From Ruminiclostridium sufflavum DSM 19573 (GTDB lineage Bacteria; Bacillota; Clostridia; Acetivibrionales; DSM-1351), in the NCBI RefSeq assembly GCF_003208175.1, contig NZ_QKMR01000003.1:124001-188000 (forward strand): DNA of 64,000 nt. The letters run 5' to 3'. Of the stretch, positions 27,804-35,698 are shown one piece after another. The stretch's first letter is position 1. Each line of letters opens with the position of its first letter. The translations under genes were made by a program, and so were the position numbers. The notes under the pieces were generated by a model. That model ran no database searches. It was not told the origin of the DNA and worked only from the letters and a program-made list of their open reading frames with translations.

Positions 27804-28672
27804 TGATACACCAACTCCATTGCCTCTTTATCAGGTCTGCATTTCAAATGATAAATAGGTATTTTTTTTATTATGTTTTCCAGCACATCATAAGCCTTCC
27901 TCATTAATTTTTCATCAAAATACGGTAAAAAGCATCTGGGCATTACCAGCGGAAGCGCTTCAAAGGCATTCAGCCTCAGAATACTGTTGTCTGAAGCCTG
28001 ACTCAATACAACTATTGCCCTTACAGGCACCTCGGTATTTATAAATTTATCCGAGGAACCGCTCCAGGGTGTACCGCACAGAACAGGCTCTTCCCCTATA
28101 AACCTGACAGCGGGAGTATCATCATTGACAACCTTAACAGCCGCACCCATATACCTTTCCCACAGCCTTACATGTGTTGACTTGCCTGTCCCGGAAGGTG
28201 CAGTAAACAATATTCCCTTTCCGTTCCATGCTATTGAGGATGCATGCATCACTATCCCGTTTTTATACAGAAGATTATTTCTGAAAACTATTCCCATGAG
28301 CATAAAGGTATGCATATCAGGCCATATTTTCACTAACTCCGGAGCCTCATCATCTGTTTCCTGTCTTAAACATTCTATATTTGCATTGCTCCACTCCATA
28401 TTTGTGTCCATATGAAACAACACCTCCTTTTCCTTTCTGTCAGTGCAGTATATATGAAATCCGTCACTTTCCCTTTCCTTTTTCAGCCATTTTAAGTTTT
28501 CCGAAAACAGCAAACGGCCTTTAGGCCTTCTTATATATGAGCGCTGAGCAATTTCTGCCGATATATCCGGATTGTTATGTTTATTACATTCAAAGTCCTT
28601 CATTCTGCCGGTCAAATAATTATTGCAGGTTTCAATATGTATATTTGTACCAGCCACATTATAAGCAAACAT
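27791..28672 (-). CDS. HPr-kinase-like protein of RiPP clusters
   Basis: The protein of about 293 residues begins MFAYNVAGTNIHIET, resembling the start of HprK-like proteins of lasso clusters. It has P-loop APSGTGKSTHVRLWE near residue 150, VVNDDTPAVRF and CGTPWSGSS. ATG 28672 follows AGGGAGTGAAAAA; ATG 28735 is in frame but lies closer to GAGGG. Lasso-cluster relatives phosphorylate the precursor C-terminus, but no lasso cyclase is present here. It may modify a Ser, Thr or C-terminus of the peptides, or be regulatory. Confidence 0.75.
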   Translation of the reverse strand: MFAYNVAGTNIHIETCNNYLTGRMKDFECNKHNNPDISAEIAQRSYIRRPKGRLLFSENLKWLKKERESDGFHIYCTDRKEKEVLFHMDTNMEWSNANIECLRQETDDEAPELVKIWPDMHTFMLMGIVFRNNLLYKNGIVMHASSIAWNGKGILFTAPSGTGKSTHVRLWERYMGAAVKVVNDDTPAVRFIGEEPVLCGTPWSGSSDKFINTEVPVRAIVVLSQASDNSILRLNAFEALPLVMPRCFLPYFDEKLMRKAYDVLENIIKKIPIYHLKCRPDKEAMELVYQCVR

Positions 28673-28766
28673 TTTTTCACTCCCTGCATCAGTCTTATAA
28701 AGCCTTATGGCATGTTTGAGGCTGCCGTATGACATCCCTCAACTGCAGCCTCATTTTTGATTTTAA

Positions 28767-28898
28767 TTAAACAGCATTTGTGGTTAATAACTGACCGTTT
28801 GCTCCGGGGCAGCACCCCACAACAATACAGCTTCCTGAAATTCTTTCCTCAGCTCTTAAATTAATTATTCTCATATCAGGTTTTACATATGTTCTCAT
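28767..28898 (-). CDS. RiPP precursor peptide 1, 43 residues, Cys-rich core
   Basis: ATG 28898 follows AGAGAGGTGAAAAA. The leader reads MRTYVKPDMRIINLRAEERI, then SGS, and the core has Cys at 24, 29 and 30 within CIVVGCCPGANGQ. The leader shares the pattern M-x2-YV-x-P-x5-LR-x-EE with the two other peptides in the cassette. It stands between the radical SAM and kinase genes, with its own strong ribosome site. The likely product is a thioether or other radical SAM-modified peptide; the chemistry is inferred only from the neighbours. Confidence 0.8.
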   Translation of the reverse strand: MRTYVKPDMRIINLRAEERISGSCIVVGCCPGANGQLLTTNAV

Positions 28899-28939
28899 TT
28901 TTTCACCTCTCTTATATAATTTATTTTCCTGTTTTTGTA

Positions 28940-29086
28940 TCACTTTGCCGGACCTGCCAAAGCATAATAAGTAATACCATTGTAAACAACATTTTCAGGG
29001 CATGCTCCTGTACATATGCTTCCTGCCATTCTTTCCTCAGTCCTCAGATGTACCAATTCAATCCTTGGAGAAACGTATTTTTTCAT
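28940..29086 (-). CDS. RiPP precursor peptide 2, 48 residues
   Basis: ATG 29086 follows GGAGGTGAACAGA. The leader is MKKYVSPRIELVHLRTEERM, then AGS. The core holds Cys at 25 and 29 in ICTGACPENV, followed by a Tyr-rich stretch (NGITYYALAG). It is tandem with peptide 1, with only about 40 bases between, and is clearly paralogous in the leader and CxxxC-P region. Two different cores under one maturase suggest two products. Confidence 0.8.
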   Translation of the reverse strand: MKKYVSPRIELVHLRTEERMAGSICTGACPENVVYNGITYYALAGPAK

Positions 29087-29134
29087 TCTGTTCACCTCCG
29101 GTTAAAAGTCTTGCACTTAATTAATTTATTTTAT

Positions 29135-29151
29135 CAGCAGCAATGCTGCTG
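29135..29151 (-). promoter_or_regulatory. Hairpin between the radical SAM end and precursor 2
   Basis: CAGCAGCAATGCTGCTG is a compact perfect stem of seven pairs (plus strand 29135-29151). Here the maturase ends at 29221 and the transcript continues into the peptides, so the hairpin may separate or stabilise the peptide mRNA. No long U run follows, so strong termination is unlikely. Confidence 0.4.
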
Positions 29152-29220
29152 TTCGACCCCCTGCTCAGGCAGCTGCCTTCTAAGCCCAGACTATCAGCCC
29201 ATATTCCCCCTGTTCTTCAG

Positions 29221-30363
29221 CTAATAGTAACCTGCCCTTGCGATTGCCTGAATATCCTGTCCTTTTAATTCCGCTCTGTACCGAGCTGCCTCACAAAGAT
29301 ATTGTGCCGGCCTTGTAAAGCATCCTGTCTCTGACATCAGCCTTCCGGGACACGCCATACATTCACTGCGGACATCACACTTACTGCAGGCCTTACATTT
29401 CGGCACCAGCGTACAGCCTTCTCTCAATTTCTGCCAGGCATTTGAGAACCCAACTTGAAGCGGCACGGCAGCAGGCTCATTCAGAAGTCCGCAAGGCACC
29501 ATCCTTCCGTCCCAGGTTATCCAAAAAGCAGTTTTACCCGCCTGACAGCTAAAGGCAGAGCCTTCCCCAGCTTTATCTTCCGTATCGGCAAGCCCGGCTT
29601 GCTCTTCCATCTCATCCTGTCCTATTTTTAATTCCAGCTTCTTATTAACTGTTCTCATCTTTTGCCCGTATTCACTTATGTACCTTTCATAATTCACTAT
29701 ATCAACAGGAGAAAGCCTGTTTCCCGTTGGATCGGAGCCGCAGCCCTCTCTTCTGGGAGATATATAATTGACAATACCCAGATTATCAGAATATGTATGT
29801 GCAATTTTATATATCCCTTCATAGTCCCTGAAGTTTCCTTCAACTACTGTTGTTTTTATTTCAAGACTGATATTTTCGCTTTTTAGATGCTCCAGAGCTC
29901 TCATGGTTTTTTTAAAACCGTCTGTGCTTCCCGTAACTCTTTTATAGGTCTCAGGAGACGCTCCATATACTGTCACACTAAGTCTGGAAGGAGGCAGCTT
30001 TCCCAGCCAGCGGGCCTTTTCAGGAGTTATAAGGCTTGCATTTGAGTATATGGTCAGGCTTAGGCCCATATTACACAAGGCCTCGTAAATCTCCGGGAAG
30101 TCCTGTCTTACAAAAACTTCTCCTCCTGTTAAAATTAAATTAAATAATCCGGCATCACGCGCCTGCTTTCCCAGCTCAATCCATTCACCCGCGGACAGCT
30201 CCCGGGATAATGCCCTTTTGTCCCTTGCGGGACATGCCACATAACACATTTTACATTTAAAATTGCACCTTGAAGTCAGCTCAAAGGCTCCCGAAAGGGG
30301 AATTCCGTTTGCCCTTGCATTTTCTGATAATTTTTTACTGAAGTCTATCCAATTCAGGCTCAT
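29221..30363 (-). CDS. Radical SAM/SPASM peptide maturase
   Basis: The 380-residue protein has CNFKCKMC (C-x3-C-x2-C near residues 34-41) for the SAM-binding 4Fe-4S cluster and the LILTGGEVFVR motif. A C-terminal SPASM domain starts with CGLL near 290 and holds CKACSKCDVRSECMACPG and a last Cys pair. The architecture is that of sactipeptide, ranthipeptide and PqqE-type maturases. ATG 30363 follows GGAGGTTGTG, carried by a hairpin repeat; the in-frame ATG at 30375 is part of the repeat. It is adjacent to PqqD and precursor genes, so it should modify their cores. Confidence 0.9.
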   Translation of the reverse strand: MSLNWIDFSKKLSENARANGIPLSGAFELTSRCNFKCKMCYVACPARDKRALSRELSAGEWIELGKQARDAGLFNLILTGGEVFVRQDFPEIYEALCNMGLSLTIYSNASLITPEKARWLGKLPPSRLSVTVYGASPETYKRVTGSTDGFKKTMRALEHLKSENISLEIKTTVVEGNFRDYEGIYKIAHTYSDNLGIVNYISPRREGCGSDPTGNRLSPVDIVNYERYISEYGQKMRTVNKKLELKIGQDEMEEQAGLADTEDKAGEGSAFSCQAGKTAFWITWDGRMVPCGLLNEPAAVPLQVGFSNAWQKLREGCTLVPKCKACSKCDVRSECMACPGRLMSETGCFTRPAQYLCEAARYRAELKGQDIQAIARAGYY

Positions 30364-30405
30364 CACAACCTCCACGCCGGGTTTCCGGCATACAATTTAT
30401 TTACG
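30364..30405 (-). repeat. Ribosome-site hairpin repeat, copy 4 (before the maturase)
   Basis: GCCGGGTTTCCGGC (30376-30389) is a perfect five-pair stem, followed on the minus strand by GTGGAGGTTGTG and the maturase ATG. AATTTATTT-like sequence flanks it. It marks the same structure as at 18036 and 61171, with different stem bases. Confidence 0.6.
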
Positions 30406-30412
30406 GAGCTCG

Positions 30413-30682
30413 TTAGACATTCTCAATAAGACTGCTGTCCAGCATGCTTTGAACAAATTGCTCAACATCATTTCTGGCAGTTTCCCTGTCTATGCTATAC
30501 TCGGTCAATAATAACTCCACCATTTCCTCCATTGTTGAATTTTTTTCAAGCTCTCTCCACAGCAGTGCACCGCTTTCACTCAATGTCATTATTCCGTTGA
30601 ACTCCACTACTCTTGCCCCTAACGGTACAACCACAGACTGACCTGCTATTTCACGCAGCATAAAACCACTTTTGATTTTCAT
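30413..30682 (-). CDS. PqqD-family RiPP recognition element protein
   Basis: The 89-residue protein has the PqqD winged-helix pattern: GFMLREIAGQSVVVPLG, FNGIMTLSESGALLWREL and EMVELLLTEYSIDRETA. Such proteins hold the leader of the precursor and hand it to the radical SAM enzyme. ATG 30682 follows GGAGGGAAAGGGT. It lies between precursor 3 and the maturase. Confidence 0.88.
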   Translation of the reverse strand: MKIKSGFMLREIAGQSVVVPLGARVVEFNGIMTLSESGALLWRELEKNSTMEEMVELLLTEYSIDRETARNDVEQFVQSMLDSSLIENV

Positions 30683-30732
30683 ACCCTTTCCCTCCGAAAA
30701 TATTTCTTGTGTATTTTTAAAAAGCACTGCTT

Positions 30733-30882
30733 TTACTTATACCTGTCGCATAAGAACCAGAAGGATATACGTATGCTTCCCACGTCTATCTCCTCACCGC
30801 CGCTATCAGAGCCGAAATGTGCAATACCTTCCTCCGGGCGGAGTCTAATCACTTCCATACTTGGCTTTACATATTCCTTCAT
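30733..30882 (-). CDS. RiPP precursor peptide 3, 49 residues, different core
   Basis: ATG 30882 follows AAGGAGGATGTATAC. The leader MKEYVKPSMEVIRLRPEEGI matches those of peptides 1 and 2. The core is unlike theirs: acidic and Gly-rich (FGSDSGGEEIDVG), then aromatic (SIRISFWFLCDRYK), with a single Cys. It is the first peptide in the cassette, just upstream of PqqD. A single maturase acting on such different cores would be unusual, so this one may serve another modification. Confidence 0.75.
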   Translation of the reverse strand: MKEYVKPSMEVIRLRPEEGIAHFGSDSGGEEIDVGSIRISFWFLCDRYK

Positions 30883-30937
30883 GTATACATCCTCCTTAAT
30901 TTATTTTGTCAGCTCTTGTTTCCGAGGCCTTAAAGCG

Positions 30938-32185
30938 CTATCTCAGGCCTAACCATTCCAATAAATTGTTTCGCTCCTCTGCCATCAAATTAAGCTCGCT
31001 ATTCCTGAAAATTTCTTTCTTGTCATGAAAACTGAAATCCTTTCTTTTAACGCCATAAGCTATCCTGTGCATCCACGCTAAGGGCAAAAATAACGGAGTC
31101 CTTCTCACGTACATGTACTTTTTCCTTTTTACCAGTTTATTTCTGTCAGGGAAAAGCAAATGCACAGCCTTTGAGAATTTGCTTCTATATTTAAGCTCAC
31201 CACCTGTGCTTGAATTATTCAAAAGCACATTGGCCGAGGTTCTGTAAATATCCTTTCTGCCCATGTTGCCTCCTGCAAGAATATCCTCTATGAGCTTATC
31301 TATTTTCCCATGTTCTCTTATACTCCTGAAAGCTATTTCAGGCGGAACCTCCATTTCAAATATTCTGTTGCAGGCTAAAAATATTGCATATACAAAGTTA
31401 TCAATGCCATATTTTATTGACCTGTCTCTGACAATATTCCAATTAATCTCATTTCTCTTTGCTTCTGTAACTATGACAAGGTCGCATAATTGTCTGAGTC
31501 CGAAGCCTCCGTGTGAAATATGTGAAGCCATATGTATGCATATATGCAAAATCTGCATTTCCCATGACAGAATATTTGCTTTTATTGTTCCAAGATTTAC
31601 GGACACTCTGTTCTTCCATATTTCATCGTGAAAGCTTTCTTTATACCGCATGAAGTCATAATCAATCAAAAGCCTGTGCAATTCAATGGTTATGGAATTC
31701 TTCTTAAAGAATTCTATATGCTTTGTCTTAGTATCCCTCTGTCCAAAGTATCCCAGCCTCTCCAGCACCTCGGCAGCTCTCACCATATCCTCTTCGTGCA
31801 CCAATATATCCGCATCCCCCATCGTACGAAGTTCCGGATAAGGATAGCATTTGTTTATTGCCATTCCTTTAAGCACTATCGAGTCAATTCCGGCTGCGGC
31901 AAGATTTTCAATAACCTCTCCGAGCCATATCTCATCACATATCATTTGAATTCCGCAGGACATTACAGATATATTCCAGACTGCCATCAATTTATCGTCA
32001 GGTCCCATTGACGGGTCAACTTGCTTTATCACAGGGTAAATCAACGTATGAACCTGATGAGCACGTGCTTCCTTGTAGATTTCCTCCCAGTTAATTGAAT
32101 CTGCGACGGATTTATCTATATAGAATTCCTTGCTGTAAATTGCTGTTCTTAATATTTCAGTTAAGAGTCTGTCTTTTGCCGTCAT
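30938..32185 (-). CDS. Nucleotidyltransferase-family protein of RiPP clusters
   Basis: The 415-residue protein matches the NTP_transf_5 pattern: ISSVLKG-like IDSIVLKGMAINKCYPYPE and LRTMGDADILV with the GDxD catalytic aspartates near residue 128. HICIHMASHISHGGFGLRQLCD follows. Relatives occur in lasso clusters (PadeN type) with HprK-like kinases, but their role is not settled. ATG 32185 follows GGAGGATGAAAG and overlaps the preceding glycosyltransferase by 29 bases, so the cassette is translationally tied to the polysaccharide operon. Confidence 0.8.
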   Translation of the reverse strand: MTAKDRLLTEILRTAIYSKEFYIDKSVADSINWEEIYKEARAHQVHTLIYPVIKQVDPSMGPDDKLMAVWNISVMSCGIQMICDEIWLGEVIENLAAAGIDSIVLKGMAINKCYPYPELRTMGDADILVHEEDMVRAAEVLERLGYFGQRDTKTKHIEFFKKNSITIELHRLLIDYDFMRYKESFHDEIWKNRVSVNLGTIKANILSWEMQILHICIHMASHISHGGFGLRQLCDLVIVTEAKRNEINWNIVRDRSIKYGIDNFVYAIFLACNRIFEMEVPPEIAFRSIREHGKIDKLIEDILAGGNMGRKDIYRTSANVLLNNSSTGGELKYRSKFSKAVHLLFPDRNKLVKRKKYMYVRRTPLFLPLAWMHRIAYGVKRKDFSFHDKKEIFRNSELNLMAEERNNLLEWLGLR

Positions 32186-33329
32186 CTTTCATCCTCCATT
32201 TTTTACTTGTTTTTTTCCCGGATTCCGCAACAGCTGTGTAAACGTGCTTCGTACTAACAGCTATTTGATCCCAGTTATATTTATTTAATATATATTGCCC
32301 GGCAAGTCCTTTCACTTTTAAAACCCTGCTCTTATTTTCAAGCAGCATGCCAAGCTTTTGCTCCAAGTCCCTTACATTTGATTTTTTAAAGCTATAGCCG
32401 ATACTTCCTATAACATCAGTATTTTCGGTTATGTCACTGACTAAGCAGCAGTTTCCATAGCTCATTGCCTCCAGCAGACTGATCGGAAGTCCCTCGACAT
32501 CTGATGGAAGAACATAAAAATAAGCGTTGCTGTAAAGCTCCGCCAATTCCAAATCTCTTACAAAACCCGTAAAAATAATATTTTCATTGCTCCCTGCCAG
32601 CAGCCTCAATTCATTTTCGTATTTTTCACTATGGCTTGCTCCTCCTGCTATTATCAATTTTTTATCCGTTCTTATTCTTCCGAAAGCATCAATCAGGTAA
32701 TGTACTCCTTTTTCAGGCACAAGCCTTGCCAGAAACAATATGTAGTCATCCTTATCCAAACCGTATTTTTCCTTTATAAGCATTGGTTTCATCAAATCAG
32801 GCCGTTCAACGCCATTTGGAATATACCCTGTTTCTAAGCCATACTTTTCTCTGTAATAATTAACAAGGTTTTTAGAAACATTGATTGTTTTATGAGAAAA
32901 TCTGGCTGTGGCATATTCTCCGAGCTTAAGATATAATGAAGCAAGCTTGCCCCATTTACCGCGCTGCCAGTCAAGTCCGTGAACCGTACACACTACCCTT
33001 TTCCCGAAGAGTCTGGGTATAAAGGCCAGAGTTGAGGGTCCCAGTGCATGATAATGAAATATATCGCAGTGCGAAAGAAGCGCACTTATTGTGGAAGTAA
33101 AGGTGTGGGTGATAGTATCAAGATGCTTTGACCTTATATAAGGCGTATACTTAATTATTATTCCTTTATAGCTTTCTCCGTCAAACCTCCTGTCACAGTA
33201 ATCCCTTCTGCAATACACTTCCACATCGCAGCCCAGAAAGGCAAGCCTTTCCGAAATCTCCCCGACATGTATTTCTATTCCTCCGGCTCTAGACGGAATA
33301 CCTTTCTGCCCTATCATTGCGATTTTCAT
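32157..33329 (-). CDS. GT4-type glycosyltransferase (operon 1)
   Basis: The protein of about 390 residues starts MKIAMIGQKGIPSRAGGIEI, the rhamnosyl/galactosyl-type GT4 start. It has VHGLDWQRGKWGK, PNGVERPD, LARLVPEKGVHYLIDAF and VLPSDVEGLPISLLEAMSYG. ATG 33329 follows GGAG with ten bases and lies inside the end of the radical SAM gene. Its end overlaps the nucleotidyltransferase. It probably transfers a deoxyhexose or hexose to the repeat unit. Confidence 0.88.
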   Translation of the reverse strand: MKIAMIGQKGIPSRAGGIEIHVGEISERLAFLGCDVEVYCRRDYCDRRFDGESYKGIIIKYTPYIRSKHLDTITHTFTSTISALLSHCDIFHYHALGPSTLAFIPRLFGKRVVCTVHGLDWQRGKWGKLASLYLKLGEYATARFSHKTINVSKNLVNYYREKYGLETGYIPNGVERPDLMKPMLIKEKYGLDKDDYILFLARLVPEKGVHYLIDAFGRIRTDKKLIIAGGASHSEKYENELRLLAGSNENIIFTGFVRDLELAELYSNAYFYVLPSDVEGLPISLLEAMSYGNCCLVSDITENTDVIGSIGYSFKKSNVRDLEQKLGMLLENKSRVLKVKGLAGQYILNKYNWDQIAVSTKHVYTAVAESGKKTSKKWRMKDDGKRQTLN

Positions 33330-34338
33330 AATTGCCATACTCCTTAGTGTCTATAAATTTATTTTCACACAAGCTGTAGCCTCCCTTCAGCTTATGCCTG
33401 ATAACCCAAAGCATTGGAACCCATATTCTCTGTTTCATGGCAGGTGCCGCACTGCCTATCATCCAGCAATTTTTTGTACAGGATTTCACTTTTTTTCTGA
33501 CTTCGTCAGCCTTTTTTGACTTCCAGATTTCATCCCAGCTTTTATCCTTTAAATTTCCCATGGACATTTTTGAAGAGCTGCCGTTGCAAGGCAGGACATA
33601 CCCGTAAGGGTCTACAAAAAAACCGTTGCTTCCCATTTCGCAAGGCAGATATCTCTTATTTCCATATATATAGTTCACCAGTCCATGATTAAAATATGCC
33701 CTGAACCACTTCTTGGGGGAGTTTGATTTGAGTAGCTTATTTATAAGCTCTTCAAAGGCTTTTGAAACCTTCAGCCTGTCTTTGATTTTATTTGTGGTTT
33801 TCCTGAAATAAAAGGAATTATGCAGAGCCGCAGTTGCAAATTCCATTCCCAGCTCTTCGGAAAGCTTGTATAAAGGAATAAGATCCTCAGTATTCATTTC
33901 CTGAACCGTACAGCCGAAGCCTACATCCTTATGCCCGGAGGCCGCCAGCTTCCTCAAGGTGCCATATCCTCTGTCAAAGCCGTTGGGAAGCCCTCTTATC
34001 CTGTCATTGGCTGCCTGCAAGCCTTCAATACTTATCCGTATCCCCACCTCAGGGAACTCCTCGCATAACGCAAGTATCCTGTCTGTAAAATAACCGTTTG
34101 TTGATATCACAATTCTATTTGTTTTTTTGTACAGTTCTTTTACAATATCTCCTATATCTGTGCGTATAAACGGCTCACCACCTGTTATATTTGTAAAAGC
34201 CATCTCCGGAAGCTTTTTAATCAAATCCAAGGACAGCTCCTCCTCAGGCTTGCTTGGATCACGAAAGCAATTGCACATGTTGCACCTCGCATTGCAGCGG
34301 TATGTAATAATTACAGAGCCATATAACGTCCTTTTCAT
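33289..34338 (-). CDS. Radical SAM/SPASM protein within the polysaccharide genes
   Basis: The protein of about 349 residues has CNARCNMCNC (C-x3-C-x2-C near residues 15-22), ITGGEPFIRTD, and a C-terminal auxiliary cluster region (CEMGSNGFFVDPYG, LPCNGSS, CTKNCWM). ATG 34338 follows GAGGAGAATAAGT. It lies between two glycosyltransferases about 2 kb upstream of the RiPP genes. It may belong to polymer modification or to the RiPP cassette as a second maturase; its own PqqD domain is absent. Confidence 0.82.
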   Translation of the reverse strand: MKRTLYGSVIITYRCNARCNMCNCFRDPSKPEEELSLDLIKKLPEMAFTNITGGEPFIRTDIGDIVKELYKKTNRIVISTNGYFTDRILALCEEFPEVGIRISIEGLQAANDRIRGLPNGFDRGYGTLRKLAASGHKDVGFGCTVQEMNTEDLIPLYKLSEELGMEFATAALHNSFYFRKTTNKIKDRLKVSKAFEELINKLLKSNSPKKWFRAYFNHGLVNYIYGNKRYLPCEMGSNGFFVDPYGYVLPCNGSSSKMSMGNLKDKSWDEIWKSKKADEVRKKVKSCTKNCWMIGSAAPAMKQRIWVPMLWVIRHKLKGGYSLCENKFIDTKEYGNYENRNDRAERYSV

Positions 34339-34387
34339 ACTTATTCTCCTCACCTGTTATTCTCTCTTATAAAAATTTCCGACTGAA

Positions 34388-35629
34388 TTAAAGTAGAATT
34401 TGGCTTAGCTTCTCATAATGCAATTCACTGCTGTAATATTTTTCAGCTTTTTCCCTTGCATTTTTACCTAATTTTATAATCAATTCCTTATCTGAATTCA
34501 AAAGATTAATCTTATTTGCCAAATCCGAAATATTTTTCGGCTCGAAAAGCAGCCCGTTAACACCATCGTCAACAACCTCCGGCAAGCTGCCGAAATTTGA
34601 TGCAACGGCGGGCTTCCCATGCGCAAAGGCCTCAAGCAGCACATTCGGTATGTTATCATACCAGATTGACGGAACAACTGTAAATTTTGCCTTGCTGATG
34701 AGCTCCTCCAATTCCTCACCCGCCTTAAAGCCAAGCAGCTCGACATTTTTTATGCCGCAGGAAGAAATAATATCTTGTATCTTTCTCATTTCGCCGTCAC
34801 TTGCATTTCCGGCAATCTTTAAAACAAGGGTTTTATCTTCCGCGTATCCCATAGCCCTTATTGCATACTCAACGCCCTTTTCCTTATTAAGCCTTCCAAA
34901 ATATAGAATATAGTTATCATGTGTATATTTTGCCTCAATTTTTGATATATCAATAAACGTGGGAATATGAACGACTTTTTTTTCATCAAAGCCGAATTCA
35001 ATGAGCTTCGAACGTAAAAATGCCGAAGGGGTTACAAAATAGTCTACTGAATCATATATTTTAATTAACCTGTGAAACTTCATCGACATTACTCTGACTA
35101 TTGAAGCAAATTTGGAATTCTGAACACAATTGTAATGAACGGCATTTATCAGAGAGCCATGCAAGCAGCTTTCGCAGATGCGGCCTTCTCTTAAAAAATC
35201 AAACCGGGGACACATAAGGAAAAAATCCGACAGCCGTACTACTGTCTTTTTACCGGAAGCCTTCGCAGCTCTTATTACACTTGGGGACAATTTATTTACA
35301 TGATGCAAGATATAGACTGCATCCGGCTTCTCAAGCTCAATCTCATGCTCCAAAGCCCTTCTCACCTCAGGAGAATAAAAGCTTCTGCTAATCATTTGAA
35401 GTATCACCCTAGGAGTTTTCTTATACTCGTTAAAATAAACCGCCTTCTCCCCGTCAATAGGCTCAACAAAATATTTCTTATATTCCGTTTCGACATTTTT
35501 ACTGCTCTTGACTGAAAAAGGCACCACCTTGTGCCCTCTTTGTTCAAGCTCCCTTTTAATGCTGAACATATACTTTTCCGGCCCGCCGGAAATAAAATAT
35601 CTGTAGTTTACCAATAAAATTTTACCCAT
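34388..35629 (-). CDS. GT4-type glycosyltransferase (operon 1)
   Basis: The protein of about 413 residues starts MGKILLVNYRYFISGGPEKY and shows CPRFDFLREGRICESCL, LYFGRLNKEKGVEYAI, and VVPSIWYDNIPNVLLEAFAHGKP with GSLPEVVDDGVNGLLF, the GT-B donor site. ATG 35629 follows GGAGGCTTTG. It should add one sugar to the repeat unit in the cytoplasm. Confidence 0.88.
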   Translation of the reverse strand: MGKILLVNYRYFISGGPEKYMFSIKRELEQRGHKVVPFSVKSSKNVETEYKKYFVEPIDGEKAVYFNEYKKTPRVILQMISRSFYSPEVRRALEHEIELEKPDAVYILHHVNKLSPSVIRAAKASGKKTVVRLSDFFLMCPRFDFLREGRICESCLHGSLINAVHYNCVQNSKFASIVRVMSMKFHRLIKIYDSVDYFVTPSAFLRSKLIEFGFDEKKVVHIPTFIDISKIEAKYTHDNYILYFGRLNKEKGVEYAIRAMGYAEDKTLVLKIAGNASDGEMRKIQDIISSCGIKNVELLGFKAGEELEELISKAKFTVVPSIWYDNIPNVLLEAFAHGKPAVASNFGSLPEVVDDGVNGLLFEPKNISDLANKINLLNSDKELIIKLGKNAREKAEKYYSSELHYEKLSQILL

Positions 35630-35698
35630 CAAAGCCTCCATGCTATGCTCCGTATTTTATACAAAAGTACAGGCATGGCTTCTCCCCCCCCTCCTTAT

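Noticed and set aside
28767..30882. Lasso peptide or Clo7bot-type bacteriocin cluster
   Set aside because: No lasso cyclase or B2 protease is present, and the leader sequences do not match my memory of Clo7bot peptides. Only a general radical SAM RiPP call is supported.
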